Positions 23,390 to 32,165 of a stretch of DNA of 64,000 nt are shown one piece after another. The notes beneath the pieces are model-generated. The model was not told the DNA's origin. It made no database searches and saw nothing but the letters and a program-made list of their open reading frames with translations. Each line of letters starts with the position of its first letter. Position 1 is the stretch's first letter. The position numbers and the translations under genes are program-made. This stretch comes from an uncultured Oceanobacter sp. (GTDB lineage Bacteria; Pseudomonadota; Gammaproteobacteria; Pseudomonadales; Oceanobacteraceae), in NCBI GenBank assembly GCA_913061185.1, contig CAJXTI010000003.1, positions 57,690 through 121,689 on the forward strand. Direction: 5' to 3'.

Positions 23390-24580
23390 ATGATTATCAA
23401 GCCGAGAGTTCGCGGTTTTATGTGTGTGACCACCCATCCAACGGGTTGTGAAGCAAACGTTAAAGAGCAAATTGACTTCATCAAGGCACAAGGCAAGATC
23501 GATATGCCGAAACGTGTACTGGTGATTGGTGCTTCGACGGGTTACGGACTTGCCGCTCGTATCGCCGCAGCGTTTGGTGGCGGTGCAGATACTCTGGGTG
23601 TGTTTTTCGAAAAAGAAGGCACCGAGAAAAAAACCGGCACCGCAGGCTGGTATAACTCCGCTGCCTTTCACAAGTTTGCCGAAGCAGATGGCTTGTACGC
23701 CAAAAGCATCAATGGCGACGCCTTCACCAATGCACTCAAGCAAAAAACCATAGATACCATCAAAGCGGATATGGGCCAGGTGGATCTGGTGATCTACAGC
23801 CTGGCAGCGCCACGTCGCCAGCACCCGGTAACGGATGTGGTGCACACATCGACCTTGAAGCCTATTGGCAAAGACGTCACCTTGTTGGGTATCAATACCG
23901 ATAAAGAAGTCATTCAGGAATTTACCCTGCCTGCTGCTTCCCAGGAAGATATCGACAATACCATCGCTGTCATGGGTGGTGAGGACTGGCAAATGTGGAT
24001 TGATGCACTGGATGCAGGCGGTGTTCTTGCTGACGGTGCCAAGACCTCTGCTTTCACTTACCTTGGCGACAAGGTGACCTGGGATCTGTACTGGGGTGGC
24101 ACCATTGGTCAGGCTAAACAGGATCTGGACAAGCGCGTTATCACTATCCGCGAAAAGCTGGCGCCCAAGGGTGGTGATGCCCGTGTTGCCGTCTTAAAAG
24201 CAGTGGTTACCCAAGCCAGTTCGGCTATTCCAATCATGCCTTTGTACCTGTCCTTGTTGTTTAAAGTGATGAAAGAGCAGGGCACCCATGAAGGCTGCAT
24301 CGAACAGTTGTACCGTCTCTACACCGAATGCCTGTATAGCGACAGCCCGCGATTGGATGACGAAGGCCGGGCCCGTGTTGACGAGCTGGAGTTGACGCCA
24401 GAAGTACAACAAGCGGTTGAAGATGCGTGGGATAAAATCACTACTGAAACCATCGCAACCGATACCGACTTTGTTGGTTACAAGGCAGAGTTTTTGCGTT
24501 TGTTCGGTTTTGGCCTTGCAGGTGTGGACTACGAGGCAGAGGTTAATCCGGTGGTCGACATCAAAGGTATGGTTGAGTAG
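23390..24580 (+). CDS. fabV: Enoyl-[acyl-carrier-protein] reductase FabV
   Basis: FabV reduces trans-2-enoyl-ACP/CoA with NADH in fatty acid elongation. It is the triclosan-tolerant alternative to FabI. The 396-residue length is right. It begins [20 protein letters not shown], the nucleotide-binding motif is [13 protein letters not shown] (residues 43-55), and the catalytic pair Tyr234-x8-Lys243 ([10 protein letters not shown]) is intact. It is monocistronic, between the gyrB terminator and the parS palindrome. Confidence 0.96.
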   Translation: MIIKPRVRGFMCVTTHPTGCEANVKEQIDFIKAQGKIDMPKRVLVIGASTGYGLAARIAAAFGGGADTLGVFFEKEGTEKKTGTAGWYNSAAFHKFAEADGLYAKSINGDAFTNALKQKTIDTIKADMGQVDLVIYSLAAPRRQHPVTDVVHTSTLKPIGKDVTLLGINTDKEVIQEFTLPAASQEDIDNTIAVMGGEDWQMWIDALDAGGVLADGAKTSAFTYLGDKVTWDLYWGGTIGQAKQDLDKRVITIREKLAPKGGDARVAVLKAVVTQASSAIPIMPLYLSLLFKVMKEQGTHEGCIEQLYRLYTECLYSDSPRLDDEGRARVDELELTPEVQQAVEDAWDKITTETIATDTDFVGYKAEFLRLFGFGLAGVDYEAEVNPVVDIKGMVE

Positions 24581-24619
24581 TCGCTCGCGGCGTAAATAAT
24601 CTGCTGGCTGATCGGGATA

Positions 24620-24659
24620 GGGCAAGAACGGTGTTTCACGTGAAACACCGTTTTTGCCC
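24620..24659. other. parS: parS centromere site within a 40-bp palindrome
   Basis: The perfect 16-bp parS TGTTTCACGTGAAACA lies at 24632-24647, exactly at the centre of a 40-bp near-perfect palindrome. The arms are 24620-24639 and 24640-24659, with one G-T mismatch at 24626/24653. It starts 39 bases past the fabV stop. The right arm holds a run of five T, so the same sequence could act as a hairpin terminator for fabV. Confidence 0.9.
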
Positions 24660-24667
24660 ACGCTGGT

Positions 24668-24704
24668 AAAAACCGATTTTTCCCTTAGGGGAGAGTCGGT
24701 TTTT
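24668..24704. terminator. Hairpin downstream of fabV
   Basis: The arms AAAAACCGA (24668-24676) and TCGGTTTTT (24696-24704) enclose an inner CCC/GGG pairing. The A-run and T-run on the two sides make it a plausible bidirectional terminator between fabV and the convergent MOSC gene. Confidence 0.7.
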
Positions 24705-24831
24705 ATGGTTCAAATAACACTGCGGCATATTGGAATGAATCCGATTAATATCGAGTTGTTCATGGTGTTCAGGTTTATGTGCTATCACAGCGCTATCACA
24801 GCCGCACGAATATAAGAAAAAGAGGCAGCAG

Positions 24832-24847
24832 TGTTCCACATGAAACA
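24832..24847. other. Near-perfect parS site
   Basis: TGTTCCACATGAAACA differs from the parS consensus only at one central base. It is exactly 200 bp from the perfect site and lies in the same intergenic gap, so it is probably a second functional or degenerating ParB site. Confidence 0.65.
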
Positions 24848-24874
24848 TTATCGACTTGTCTGACGGGCAAGTTG

Positions 24875-25387
24875 CTAGAACAACCCCGGCTGCTCCAGCA
24901 ACGGCACCACCTTATCTCCGACTCGAATCTCACCGCTTTGAATAATCTTCGCACATAACCCCCCATGCCCAAGCATCGCTGCTGTTCCTCCAGGCCCCAA
25001 TACTTCCTCCATGCGTCCACACGGGTGACATTGGGCTGTCGCTTCGAAGATGGCTTCACCAATCTGAAAACGCTGATGTCTGAGTGCCTGCAGATTTATA
25101 CCGGACACCACCAGATTACGCCGTAATCGGGCAGGGTCGATGCTGTCGAAGCCGAGCAAACTGGCGATTAGCTGGATGTGTTCGGCGTTAATCAGCGTTA
25201 CCTGACGGGCGCTACCTGGGGTGCCCTCGCAACGTCTGTCACCTATTAGTCCCAATGTCGCTACTGCTCGAGTTTGCTCTACCACCTGTACAGTTTCACG
25301 ACGCGCCGGACGCAGGCCAATCCATTGCAAGCGACCAGGTTGCATACTGGGTAAATAACGCGAGAACAGGATGTTTTGGCTACGCAT
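24875..25387 (-). CDS. MOSC domain-containing protein
   Basis: A 170-residue protein with MOSC-like features: LGLIGDRRCEGTPGSARQVTL, ARLRRNLVVSGINL, and a Cys pair in AQCHPCGRMEEVLGPGG. MOSC domains bind molybdenum cofactor or carry sulfur; small stand-alone members such as YiiM detoxify N-hydroxylated compounds. The specific role here is not determined. It is convergent with fabV. The 276-bp gap upstream holds only the plsC terminator. Confidence 0.82.
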   Translation of the reverse strand: MRSQNILFSRYLPSMQPGRLQWIGLRPARRETVQVVEQTRAVATLGLIGDRRCEGTPGSARQVTLINAEHIQLIASLLGFDSIDPARLRRNLVVSGINLQALRHQRFQIGEAIFEATAQCHPCGRMEEVLGPGGTAAMLGHGGLCAKIIQSGEIRVGDKVVPLLEQPGLF

Positions 25388-25588
25388 CGTGAATGCTCAT
25401 CGGAAATAGAAACACTGACTCTAGCCAGAGTCGGGTACTGCTGCAATCACATGCTCGACTCGGACTATTGTGAATTTGTGAATGGGACTTCCCTGAGCTG
25501 AATTTTCTGGCGGTCGACATCGACATTCCGATGTAAGTATTAAAAGTTTGTCGGCGGCGGCTTATAAAGGGGCAGAAGCGGATCAAAT

Positions 25589-25619
25589 AAAAACGGCTCC
25601 TGAACAAGGAGCCGTTTTT
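25589..25619 (-). terminator. Intrinsic terminator after plsC
   Basis: A 12-bp stem AAAAACGGCTCC/GGAGCCGTTTTT (25589-25600 and 25608-25619) with a 7-base loop has T-runs readable on both strands. It lies 44 bases past the plsC stop. Confidence 0.85.
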
Positions 25620-25663
25620 ATTTGTCTGTCAGTGTGGCATGTCGGGCTGTGTGGCAGTCAGTC

Positions 25664-26485
25664 TCAGAAGCGCTTGCCGCTGGTCGCTGCCTCTACATAT
25701 TCACCCTGGAACGGCAGAGCGGAAATACGATCCACTTGTTCGTTGATCCAGGTTTCAGTCAGTTCGTTTAATACGGCGGTACTTAACCCTTCCGTCTCGA
25801 TGGCTTCACGAATAACCAGCCGGATGACGCCGGGAGACTTGACCCAATGGGTGTTAGGCCAGCGCTCAGAGGAGTTATGGGCGACGGTAATTACCGGTGC
25901 AGCTGTTTTCGTCGCCAGCATGGCACCACCCTTGGAAAATGCCTTGCGCTTGCCTGACGGGATGCGGCTGCCTTCAGGGAATACCAGCACATGAATACCA
26001 GCCTTCAGCCGTATTTCCCCTTGCTGGATCACCTGCTTGAGGGCATTGGTCTTTTTATTACGATCAATAAAAATCGGCTGGATCAGCTGCAAACCCCAGC
26101 CAAAAAATGGCAAATAGGAAAGTTCCTTCTTGACCACCTGAACGTGTGGGTAAATCAGCGTCGGCAGCATAAAGGTTTCCCAGGTGCTCTGATGTTTGCT
26201 GATAATCACGTAACCACGGCCATCACTGGGGATGTTATCGCGCCCTTCCACTTCGCAGCGAATGCCGACGATCCAGCGCAAGCCAAAAATCACCAGCCGG
26301 CAATGAATACCCATGACCCAATAATTGCGTGCCTTGAGCGGTAAAAACAAACCGACCAGCAGGCTGGGTATAAACCAGATAATAGTCACTACCGCCAGCC
26401 AGATATAAAACAGCACACTGCGCAGTTTATGGCTGAGGGGAGGGTTTGGAGTATCGGCAACGGCCGAATGACTGGAGCTGTTCAT
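25664..26485 (-). CDS. plsC: 1-acyl-sn-glycerol-3-phosphate acyltransferase
   Basis: Converts lysophosphatidate to phosphatidate at the inner membrane. Two hydrophobic segments lie near the N-terminus (residues about 25-50). The catalytic motif is KHQSTWET, the HX4E variant, and the acyl-acceptor motif is FPEGSRIPSG. The 273-residue length is typical. With gmhB just upstream it matches the plsC-gmhB pair found downstream of gyrB in Pseudomonas-like genomes. Confidence 0.93.
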   Translation of the reverse strand: MNSSSHSAVADTPNPPLSHKLRSVLFYIWLAVVTIIWFIPSLLVGLFLPLKARNYWVMGIHCRLVIFGLRWIVGIRCEVEGRDNIPSDGRGYVIISKHQSTWETFMLPTLIYPHVQVVKKELSYLPFFGWGLQLIQPIFIDRNKKTNALKQVIQQGEIRLKAGIHVLVFPEGSRIPSGKRKAFSKGGAMLATKTAAPVITVAHNSSERWPNTHWVKSPGVIRLVIREAIETEGLSTAVLNELTETWINEQVDRISALPFQGEYVEAATSGKRF

Positions 26486-26655
26486 AGTGCTGAAGAAGCC
26501 TTGTTGAAAATCAAACTGTCGGCGTGTTTATACCATTGCCATGCGGTTTTGATTGTTACGTCATTTCCTATGACTGTTTCCCTGTGGGCACCACAATCCA
26601 TGAGGCAAATTACCTGATCCCTGCTCGACAAACCATGCCACCGAGACAGTATTTG

Positions 26656-27207
26656 TTAAATTTCCGGGCCGAGCAGTTGATTCACCCAGGCTTCCAGGTC
26701 ATTAAAGACGGTAATGGCCTGCAACGATGAATCCGTCGCCAGTTTGCCTTCCGCTGCCCGGCCTTTGCCAGTACGTAGCAGAATCGGAGTACATCCGGCG
26801 GCGATACCGGCTTCAAGATCCCGAATTGAATCCCCCACCATGATAGCTCCACGGGCCGAGACCCCTAGCGCCTGTTCAATCTGGTGGATCAGGCCGGGCA
26901 GGGGTTTGCGGCAAAGACAGTGATCATCCGGGCCGTGGGGACACCAGGCGATATGGGCTATTTTGCCACCTTCGGCCTCGACCAGTGCGGTCATTTTGGC
27001 GTGCATCGCATCCAGGTCGTGCTGACTGAAATAGCCACGGGCCAAGCCCGATTGATTGGTGGCTACCGCGACCTGATAACCCGCCTGACACAGCCGGGCG
27101 ACCGCCCTGGCACTACCGGGAATAGGAATCCATTCCGCCGCCGATTTTACATAGGCGTCGGAATCCTGGTTCAGGACACCATCACGGTCGAGGATAATCA
27201 GTTTCAT
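26656..27207 (-). CDS. gmhB: D-glycero-beta-D-manno-heptose-1,7-bisphosphate 7-phosphatase
   Basis: HAD-superfamily phosphatase of ADP-heptose synthesis for the LPS inner core. The nucleophile motif DRDGVLN has Asp7 and Asp9. The zinc-binding loop has Cys89, His91, Cys97 and Cys99 (CPHGPDDHCLCRKP), and GDSIRDLEAG completes the HAD core. Length is 183 residues. In related genomes glyS would follow directly; here the pigment cluster intervenes. Confidence 0.94.
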   Translation of the reverse strand: MKLIILDRDGVLNQDSDAYVKSAAEWIPIPGSARAVARLCQAGYQVAVATNQSGLARGYFSQHDLDAMHAKMTALVEAEGGKIAHIAWCPHGPDDHCLCRKPLPGLIHQIEQALGVSARGAIMVGDSIRDLEAGIAAGCTPILLRTGKGRAAEGKLATDSSLQAITVFNDLEAWVNQLLGPEI

Positions 27208-27331
27208 GGTTTGGCTCCGGCTGGGATGGTACCAGTATACCCAAGGTTACCCCGGCGGAAGAAAAGCAATTGCTTCCGGGTATCCGGTTTCTTGCCCCTG
27301 GAACAGAACGACCGACAGCAGCAGCGGCAGG

Positions 27332-28327
27332 TCAGGGTGTCTTTGATGGATTTTTGTCCCTGGATGGGCGGGGTTTTTCCCAGAAGTCGAAAAAGTTGAA
27401 CCACTGGGTCGGGAACTGCAGTACCAGCCCTTCGAGCCAGTGGGCATAATCCTGAGCGGCGTTAGCGAGTGCCTGCTGGCGGTGTTTGCGGTCGAGCAGC
27501 AGGCGCTTGGTATAAGGGGTAAAGTCAACAAGGAAGCGATTGTCGTCACCACGTAAACAGGCCATAAAATACACCGGACACTTCAGAATCGAGGCCAGAA
27601 TAAACGGCCCCTCGGGCAAGTAGGCGGGAACACCAAGAAAATCAGCCGTCAGACTGCGCTCACGATATTGCACCGACGTCCGGTCGGCGACAATCACAAT
27701 AAACTCACCACGCTCGATTTTGTCCAGCATCATAACGGCTGTTTCCGGGCCGAACGACGTCACTTCGATCAGGTTCAGACCGGCATCCGGAGCGACTTTT
27801 TGCAGCAGTTGATTGAATTTGACGGCATTGCGGGTATGCACCACCGCGTTGATTTTCAGGGTCGGAATCTGTTGGCCAATCGCCCGGCAGATTTCCATAT
27901 TGCCGTGATGGGAAATCAGAATGACGCCCCCCTGGCCACTGCCGACGGCTTGCTGCATGGTCTGAAAATTACGGAAATCGACATCATTAACATGGATGTC
28001 CCCGGCCCAGGCCGAAATTTTGTCGAGGGCAGAAAAGCCAAACGCCAGAAACTGACGAAAGGGTCTGGGCTGCCATTCGGGCATACCCAATCGGAGCCGG
28101 TGTTGTGCGACTCTTTGCTGAAAATCCTGTGCCGCCTGCCGCTGTACCCTGGCGCTCAGGTAGAACCAGCCAATCACAAAAAATGCCACCACCGAAAACG
28201 CTGGTCGCCCTAGATAACGGTAAAACCATAACAGCAGTATCATGCCCAAGGAGGAGCCTTTTTCGGTCACGTCAGACCAATGCTGGCTCTTGTTCGATGG
28301 TGGGTCGCTGGGCGGCTGTTGCTTCAT
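27332..28327 (-). CDS. LpxL/HtrB-like acyltransferase of the aryl polyene cluster
   Basis: A 331-residue lysophospholipid-acyltransferase-family protein with a membrane segment near residues 40-58 and the catalytic motif ISHHGNMEICRAIG. It ends with the typical WFNFFDFW. In aryl polyene clusters this type of enzyme, paired with a glycosyltransferase, is thought to attach the polyene or a fatty acid to a lipid-sugar anchor. The start overlaps the end of the glycosyltransferase gene by four bases. Confidence 0.88.
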   Translation of the reverse strand: MKQQPPSDPPSNKSQHWSDVTEKGSSLGMILLLWFYRYLGRPAFSVVAFFVIGWFYLSARVQRQAAQDFQQRVAQHRLRLGMPEWQPRPFRQFLAFGFSALDKISAWAGDIHVNDVDFRNFQTMQQAVGSGQGGVILISHHGNMEICRAIGQQIPTLKINAVVHTRNAVKFNQLLQKVAPDAGLNLIEVTSFGPETAVMMLDKIERGEFIVIVADRTSVQYRERSLTADFLGVPAYLPEGPFILASILKCPVYFMACLRGDDNRFLVDFTPYTKRLLLDRKHRQQALANAAQDYAHWLEGLVLQFPTQWFNFFDFWEKPRPSRDKNPSKTP

Positions 28328-29082
28328 GGCCGTTTCTGCAGCGCCGCAGCGGGTCGCAGTTTTCGACCCAGCAGCATCGGCAGGCGCACCAGCATGCCAA
28401 AGAAGAGACGGGTGTGCATCCAGCTGATCATCAGATTGTCACGCCAGACCCGGAAGTTGGAGGTGCCTCCTTCCGGATAGATAACTCGGGTAGGAATAAA
28501 CAGTACCGGAGTCCCTTGCCAGTAAAGACGCACCATCACTTCGGTATCGAAGTCCATGCGTCTGCCAATACGTACCTTGTTGCTGAGTGTTACAAACGCT
28601 GCCAGCGGGTAGACACGAAAGCCGCACATGGAGTCTGGAATGGTCAATGACAGGGTTTCGATCCATACCCATACATGGGTGGCGTAACGGCCGTAGAGGC
28701 GCGCCTTGGGCACCGAGCTGTCGTAAAGCGGTTGGCCGCTAACCAGCGCTTCGGGATGCGCTCGGGATCGTTCGATCAACCGTGGAATATCGTCCAGGTT
28801 GTGCTGGCCATCAGCATCCACCTGCAGGGCATGGCTGTAACCTCGTTGGCTGGCGAGCTGGATAGCAGAGATCACCGCAGCGCCTTTACCGGCGTTAACC
28901 GTTTTAGTCAGTAGCTCAACATTATTAAAACCATCACAGACCTGACGGATACGGACACCGTGTTCGGCTGCTGAGCCATCGTCAATCACCACTATGGGCA
29001 GGTGGTACGGCTGCAAGCCCGTCAGCGTCGCCTGCAATGTGGTGGAATGGTTGTAGCAGGGAATAATGAAGCAATAGCTCAC
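28324..29082 (-). CDS. Family 2 glycosyltransferase of the aryl polyene cluster
   Basis: A 252-residue GT-A fold glycosyltransferase with VVIDDGSAAEHG (Asp34-Asp35), NAGKGAAV and the metal-binding DxD in QVDADGQHN (Asp89, Asp91). It has no long membrane region. In several aryl polyene clusters a glycosyltransferase and an acyltransferase occur together or fused; here they are separate overlapping genes. The sugar donor and acceptor are unknown. Confidence 0.9.
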   Translation of the reverse strand: MSYCFIIPCYNHSTTLQATLTGLQPYHLPIVVIDDGSAAEHGVRIRQVCDGFNNVELLTKTVNAGKGAAVISAIQLASQRGYSHALQVDADGQHNLDDIPRLIERSRAHPEALVSGQPLYDSSVPKARLYGRYATHVWVWIETLSLTIPDSMCGFRVYPLAAFVTLSNKVRIGRRMDFDTEVMVRLYWQGTPVLFIPTRVIYPEGGTSNFRVWRDNLMISWMHTRLFFGMLVRLPMLLGRKLRPAAALQKRP

Positions 29083-29097
29083 GTGGCTGGCCTCGAA

Positions 29098-29406
29098 TCA
29101 GGCTTGGGTTCGGGATTCGACCAATTTCACCAGCGCACTGACAGAGGCAAAGTGCTGACGGTTTTCTTCAGAGTCGTCGGTCAGGGCGATATTGAACTGT
29201 TTCTTGATCGCCACACCCAGCTCCAGTGCATCAATCGAATCCAGTCCGAGTCCGTCGCCAAACAGAGGGGCGTCGCTTTCGATTTCATCAGGACGGATGT
29301 CTTCCAGATTCAGGGTATCGATGATCAGTTGCTTGATCTGGAGCTCTAACAGGCTGTTGATTTTATTCCTGATGTCTACCGGCTTCGGTAAGATGCTCTT
29401 TTTCAA
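29098..29406 (-). CDS. Acyl carrier protein with IS-derived N-terminus
   Basis: The core LQIKQLIIDTLNLEDIRPDE followed by GLGLDSIDALELG is an acyl carrier protein; the phosphopantetheine Ser is residue 57 of the open frame. An IS5-type element ends inside the 5' part of the gene. Codons 1-19 (TTG start, MKKSILPKPVDIRNKINSL) come from the IS, codon 20 is in the target duplication, and the original sequence resumes at Glu21. The original start and leader lie on the far side of the IS, near 30652-30684. The gene is open, but its expression depends on a TTG with weak GGGA upstream, so it may or may not work. Confidence 0.85.
   Translation of the reverse strand: MKKSILPKPVDIRNKINSLLELQIKQLIIDTLNLEDIRPDEIESDAPLFGDGLGLDSIDALELGVAIKKQFNIALTDDSEENRQHFASVSALVKLVESRTQA
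29346..29349. repeat. Target site duplication CTAA, left
   Basis: CTAA directly abuts the left inverted repeat at 29350. The same four bases follow the right end at 30648-30651, as expected for IS5-type transposition. Confidence 0.85.
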
Positions 29407-30647
29407 TGAATTCCCGGACTCCCATGCGTGGCGCTGACATTACTCAAGAACCTTTGTTCACCACCATCAAACTGGATGAGCTGGTTCCACACGATCACCC
29501 TTTACGGTCCATCAAAATCCTGTTCGATCAGGCGCTCACCCACATCGATTGGAAGCTCAGCTTGATCTATTCCGAGCGTGGGCGGGAATCCATTCCTCCA
29601 GAGCGTTTATTGAGAGCCTTGCTGCTGCAAATCCTCTTCAGTATTCGCAGTGAGCGGCAACTGGTTGAGCAGATTCAGTACAACATGCTCTATCGCTGGT
29701 TTGTCGGCCTGAGCATTGATGATCCGGTCTGGGATCATTCGACTTTCAGCGTCAATCGGGACCGCTTGATCCACCACAACGTCAGCACCGAATTATTGGC
29801 CGAAGTGGTTGCCTCGGCCCAAAAACAAAAGCTCCTGTCGAACGATCATTTCAGTGTCGATGGCACTCTGATACAGGCCTGGGCTTCCCAAAAGAGTTTT
29901 CGGCCGAAGCACCCGGATGACGATCATGATCAGGATGAAGGGCCTTCCGGACGCAATCAGGAAAAGAATTTTCGTGGTACCAAACGCAGCAATGATACGC
30001 ATGAATCGACCACTGACCGCGATGCGAGGTTGTTCAAAAAGTCCAAAGGACAAGAAGCCCGATTGTCTTTCATGGGACATACGGTCATGGAAAACCGGAA
30101 TGGTTTGATCGTGGCGACACAAGCCAGTCTGGCGACCGGAACAGCGGAAAGGGAAGTCGCCCTGACGCTTCTGAAAGCATTGCCGGGGGCTCATCGTAAG
30201 ACCGTGGGCGCGGATAAAAACTACGATACCAAAGGGTTTGTGAAGGAATGCAGGAAGCACCGGATCACCCCCCATGTTGCCCGAAATGACAAACGGCCCG
30301 GCGGCTCAGCCATCGATGGTCGAACCAGTCATAAAGCGGGTTATGTCGCCAGCCAGATTGTGCGTAAACGTGTCGAGGAGCCTTTCGGCTGGGGAAAGAC
30401 CGTTGGCCACTTACGGCAGGTAAAAGTGAGAGGACTGGCGAAGGTCAACAGCGTTCTTGAGATGACCATGATGGCCTACAACCTGGTGCGAATGGCAAAG
30501 TTACAGGGTCAATCCGTCTGATGGCCGGAAACGGGATGGATAATCCCGTTTCCAGCGAAAAAATCACTCAGAAAACAATCAGATACGCGTGATTTATCGG
30601 GTTGAAAAGCTTCTGTCGGCAAAGCGAATAAGAATTTCAACAGCCTG
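29350..30647 (+). mobile_element. IS5-type insertion sequence, 1298 bp
   Basis: A complete element bounded by inverted repeats that share CAGGCTGTTGA at both ends (29350-29360 plus strand; 30637-30647 minus strand), flanked by a 4-bp CTAA duplication. It encodes one DDE transposase. An 11-bp stem at 30527-30537/30543-30553 lies just after the transposase stop and may end its transcript. It interrupts the 5' end of an aryl polyene ACP gene. Confidence 0.92.
29406..30521 (+). CDS. IS5/IS1182-type DDE transposase
   Basis: A 371-residue transposase. It has an N-terminal DUF772-like region (LFTTIKLDELVPHDHPLRSI) and a DDE catalytic domain with FSVDGTLIQAW (Asp152), GADKNYDTKGFV (Asp270) and EEPFGWGKTVG (Glu324/325). 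The frame is intact, so the element may be active. Either ATG at 29406 or ATG at 29424 could be the start. The N-terminus overlaps, on the opposite strand, the new start of the ACP frame. Confidence 0.93.
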   Translation: MNSRTPMRGADITQEPLFTTIKLDELVPHDHPLRSIKILFDQALTHIDWKLSLIYSERGRESIPPERLLRALLLQILFSIRSERQLVEQIQYNMLYRWFVGLSIDDPVWDHSTFSVNRDRLIHHNVSTELLAEVVASAQKQKLLSNDHFSVDGTLIQAWASQKSFRPKHPDDDHDQDEGPSGRNQEKNFRGTKRSNDTHESTTDRDARLFKKSKGQEARLSFMGHTVMENRNGLIVATQASLATGTAEREVALTLLKALPGAHRKTVGADKNYDTKGFVKECRKHRITPHVARNDKRPGGSAIDGRTSHKAGYVASQIVRKRVEEPFGWGKTVGHLRQVKVRGLAKVNSVLEMTMMAYNLVRMAKLQGQSV

Positions 30648-30651
30648 CTAA
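30648..30651. repeat. Target site duplication CTAA, right
   Basis: The right-hand copy of the CTAA target duplication next to the right inverted repeat ending at 30647. Confidence 0.85.
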
Positions 30652-30684
30652 AGTATTCAACGACAGTATCCTTTGCTTGGGCAT
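30652..30684 (-). pseudogene. Displaced original 5' end of the ACP gene
   Basis: Removing the IS and one CTAA copy joins this stretch in frame to the ACP gene at 29098-29345. The restored frame reads MPKQRILSLNTLELQIKQL from ATG at 30684. Alternatively it starts at TTG 30660 (MNTLELQIKQL), which has AAAGGA eight bases upstream and better fits ACP length. This is the severed leader of the ACP gene. The rest of the gap to the flavoprotein gene must hold divergent promoters, which I cannot place. Confidence 0.7.
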
Positions 30685-30880
30685 TTTCGGGGAATGTAAA
30701 AAGGCGGCTATTATCCATTCTCGTCCGGTATTATGCCAGCGGGTCTGGGCTATCGCCGCCCTGACGGGGCATCAGCCCGAGATAGGCGTCATTCGTATTC
30801 TGTGGTATTAACGCCGCCTCTGCGCGGATGCCATCGCGGCGTACCCAGGGTAATCAAAATCAGCTATCAAAGGATGAACC

Positions 30881-32119
30881 ATGACGGATCTGGAGCAGTC
30901 AGCAGACGTCGTTATTATTGGTGCCGGCCCTGCTGGTGCGGTGGCGGGAGCCCTGCTGAAACGCAAAGGATACCGGGTGGTTATTCTGGAAAAGCAGACG
31001 TTCCCACGCTTTTCGATTGGCGAAAGCCTGTTGCCACAGTGCATGGCATTCATCGAGCAGGCCGGTATGTTGGATGCGGTGCGAGCGGCTGGTTTTCAGT
31101 ATAAAAACGGTGCCGCATTTCGTTACCAGGAGCAGTACAGTTTTTTCGATTTTCGTGAAAAGTTTACCCCAGGCTGGGGCACCACGTTTCAGGTTCAGCG
31201 GAGTAATTTCGACAAGATCCTTGCCGATTCAGCGGCTGAGCAGGGAGTAAGCATTCACTATCAGCATGAAATCACAGCGGTCGATAACCGGGACGATGGG
31301 GTGACGGTGAGTGGCCTGGATGCCACCGGCAAGCCATTCAGCCTAGAGGGTCGCTTCCTGCTCGATGCCAGCGGTTTTGGCCGGGTGTTACCGCGTTTGC
31401 TGGCGCTGGAGTCGCCCTCCGGGTTTCCGCTGCGGCATTCGTTATTTACCCATGTGGTCGACCACATCGGTGATGAGCAACACGACCGCAATAAAATTCT
31501 GGTCACCATTCACCCGCAACATCGGGATGTCTGGTATTGGCTGATTCCGTTTGGCAACGGTACTTGTTCATTGGGTGTCGTGGCAGAACCGTCGTTTTTT
31601 GAGCGTTATAGCGAACTGAAGCCGGAAGCCCGTTTACGTACTCTGGTGCAGCAAGATCCGGCGCTGAGCCAGCTGCTGGCCAATGCTGAATTTAATCAGC
31701 CAGTGCGGGAAATTCATGGCTATGCCGCCAACGTCAGCAGCCTGTGCGGGCCGGGTTACGCCTTGTTGGGTAACGCCGGGGAATTTCTCGATCCAGTGTT
31801 TTCGTCCGGTGTGACGATTGCGCTGAAATCCGCCAGCCTGGCGGCTGAGGTGTTGGATCGTCAATTGTCGGGCGACGCGGTGGATTGGCAGCAAGACTAC
31901 GCCAAACCGCTGAAAAAGGGGGTGGATGTGTTCCGGGTGTTTGTGGAATCCTGGTACGACGGCCGTTTTCAGGATGCCATTTTCTACGACAGTGCCAACG
32001 TCAATATTCGCAAAATGATCAGCTCGATTCTGGCCGGTTATGCCTGGGATCAAGCCAATCCGTTTGTCAGTCAGGCGGAACGTCGCCTGAATGCCATCGT
32101 GGAGATTTGCCGGGGCTGA
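30881..32119 (+). CDS. Halogenase-like FAD-dependent monooxygenase
   Basis: A 412-residue flavoprotein with the FAD motif VVIIGAGPAGAVAGALL, RFSIGESLLPQ and FLLDASGFGRVLPR. A WYWLIP motif resembles the WxWxIP signature of flavin-dependent halogenases. Lys75 (GFQYKNGAAF) sits where halogenases have their catalytic lysine. Xanthomonadin-type polyenes are brominated, so halogenation of the aryl head is a reasonable hypothesis; hydroxylation or desaturation is possible. It is transcribed opposite to the main pigment operon, with its 3' end facing it. Confidence 0.8.
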   Translation: MTDLEQSADVVIIGAGPAGAVAGALLKRKGYRVVILEKQTFPRFSIGESLLPQCMAFIEQAGMLDAVRAAGFQYKNGAAFRYQEQYSFFDFREKFTPGWGTTFQVQRSNFDKILADSAAEQGVSIHYQHEITAVDNRDDGVTVSGLDATGKPFSLEGRFLLDASGFGRVLPRLLALESPSGFPLRHSLFTHVVDHIGDEQHDRNKILVTIHPQHRDVWYWLIPFGNGTCSLGVVAEPSFFERYSELKPEARLRTLVQQDPALSQLLANAEFNQPVREIHGYAANVSSLCGPGYALLGNAGEFLDPVFSSGVTIALKSASLAAEVLDRQLSGDAVDWQQDYAKPLKKGVDVFRVFVESWYDGRFQDAIFYDSANVNIRKMISSILAGYAWDQANPFVSQAERRLNAIVEICRG

Positions 32120-32165
32120 CACCATCGAGCTGATGTTTGAATGCCCGCTGGTTGGCGTTTCAGAA

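Noticed and set aside
29075..29090. CACGTG motif near the glycosyltransferase start
   Set aside because: The flanks do not match the parS consensus beyond the central hexamer.
30509..30718. 69-codon minus-strand frame crossing the right IS end
   Set aside because: It runs in a different frame from the severed ACP leader and continues into IS DNA; it is not a gene.
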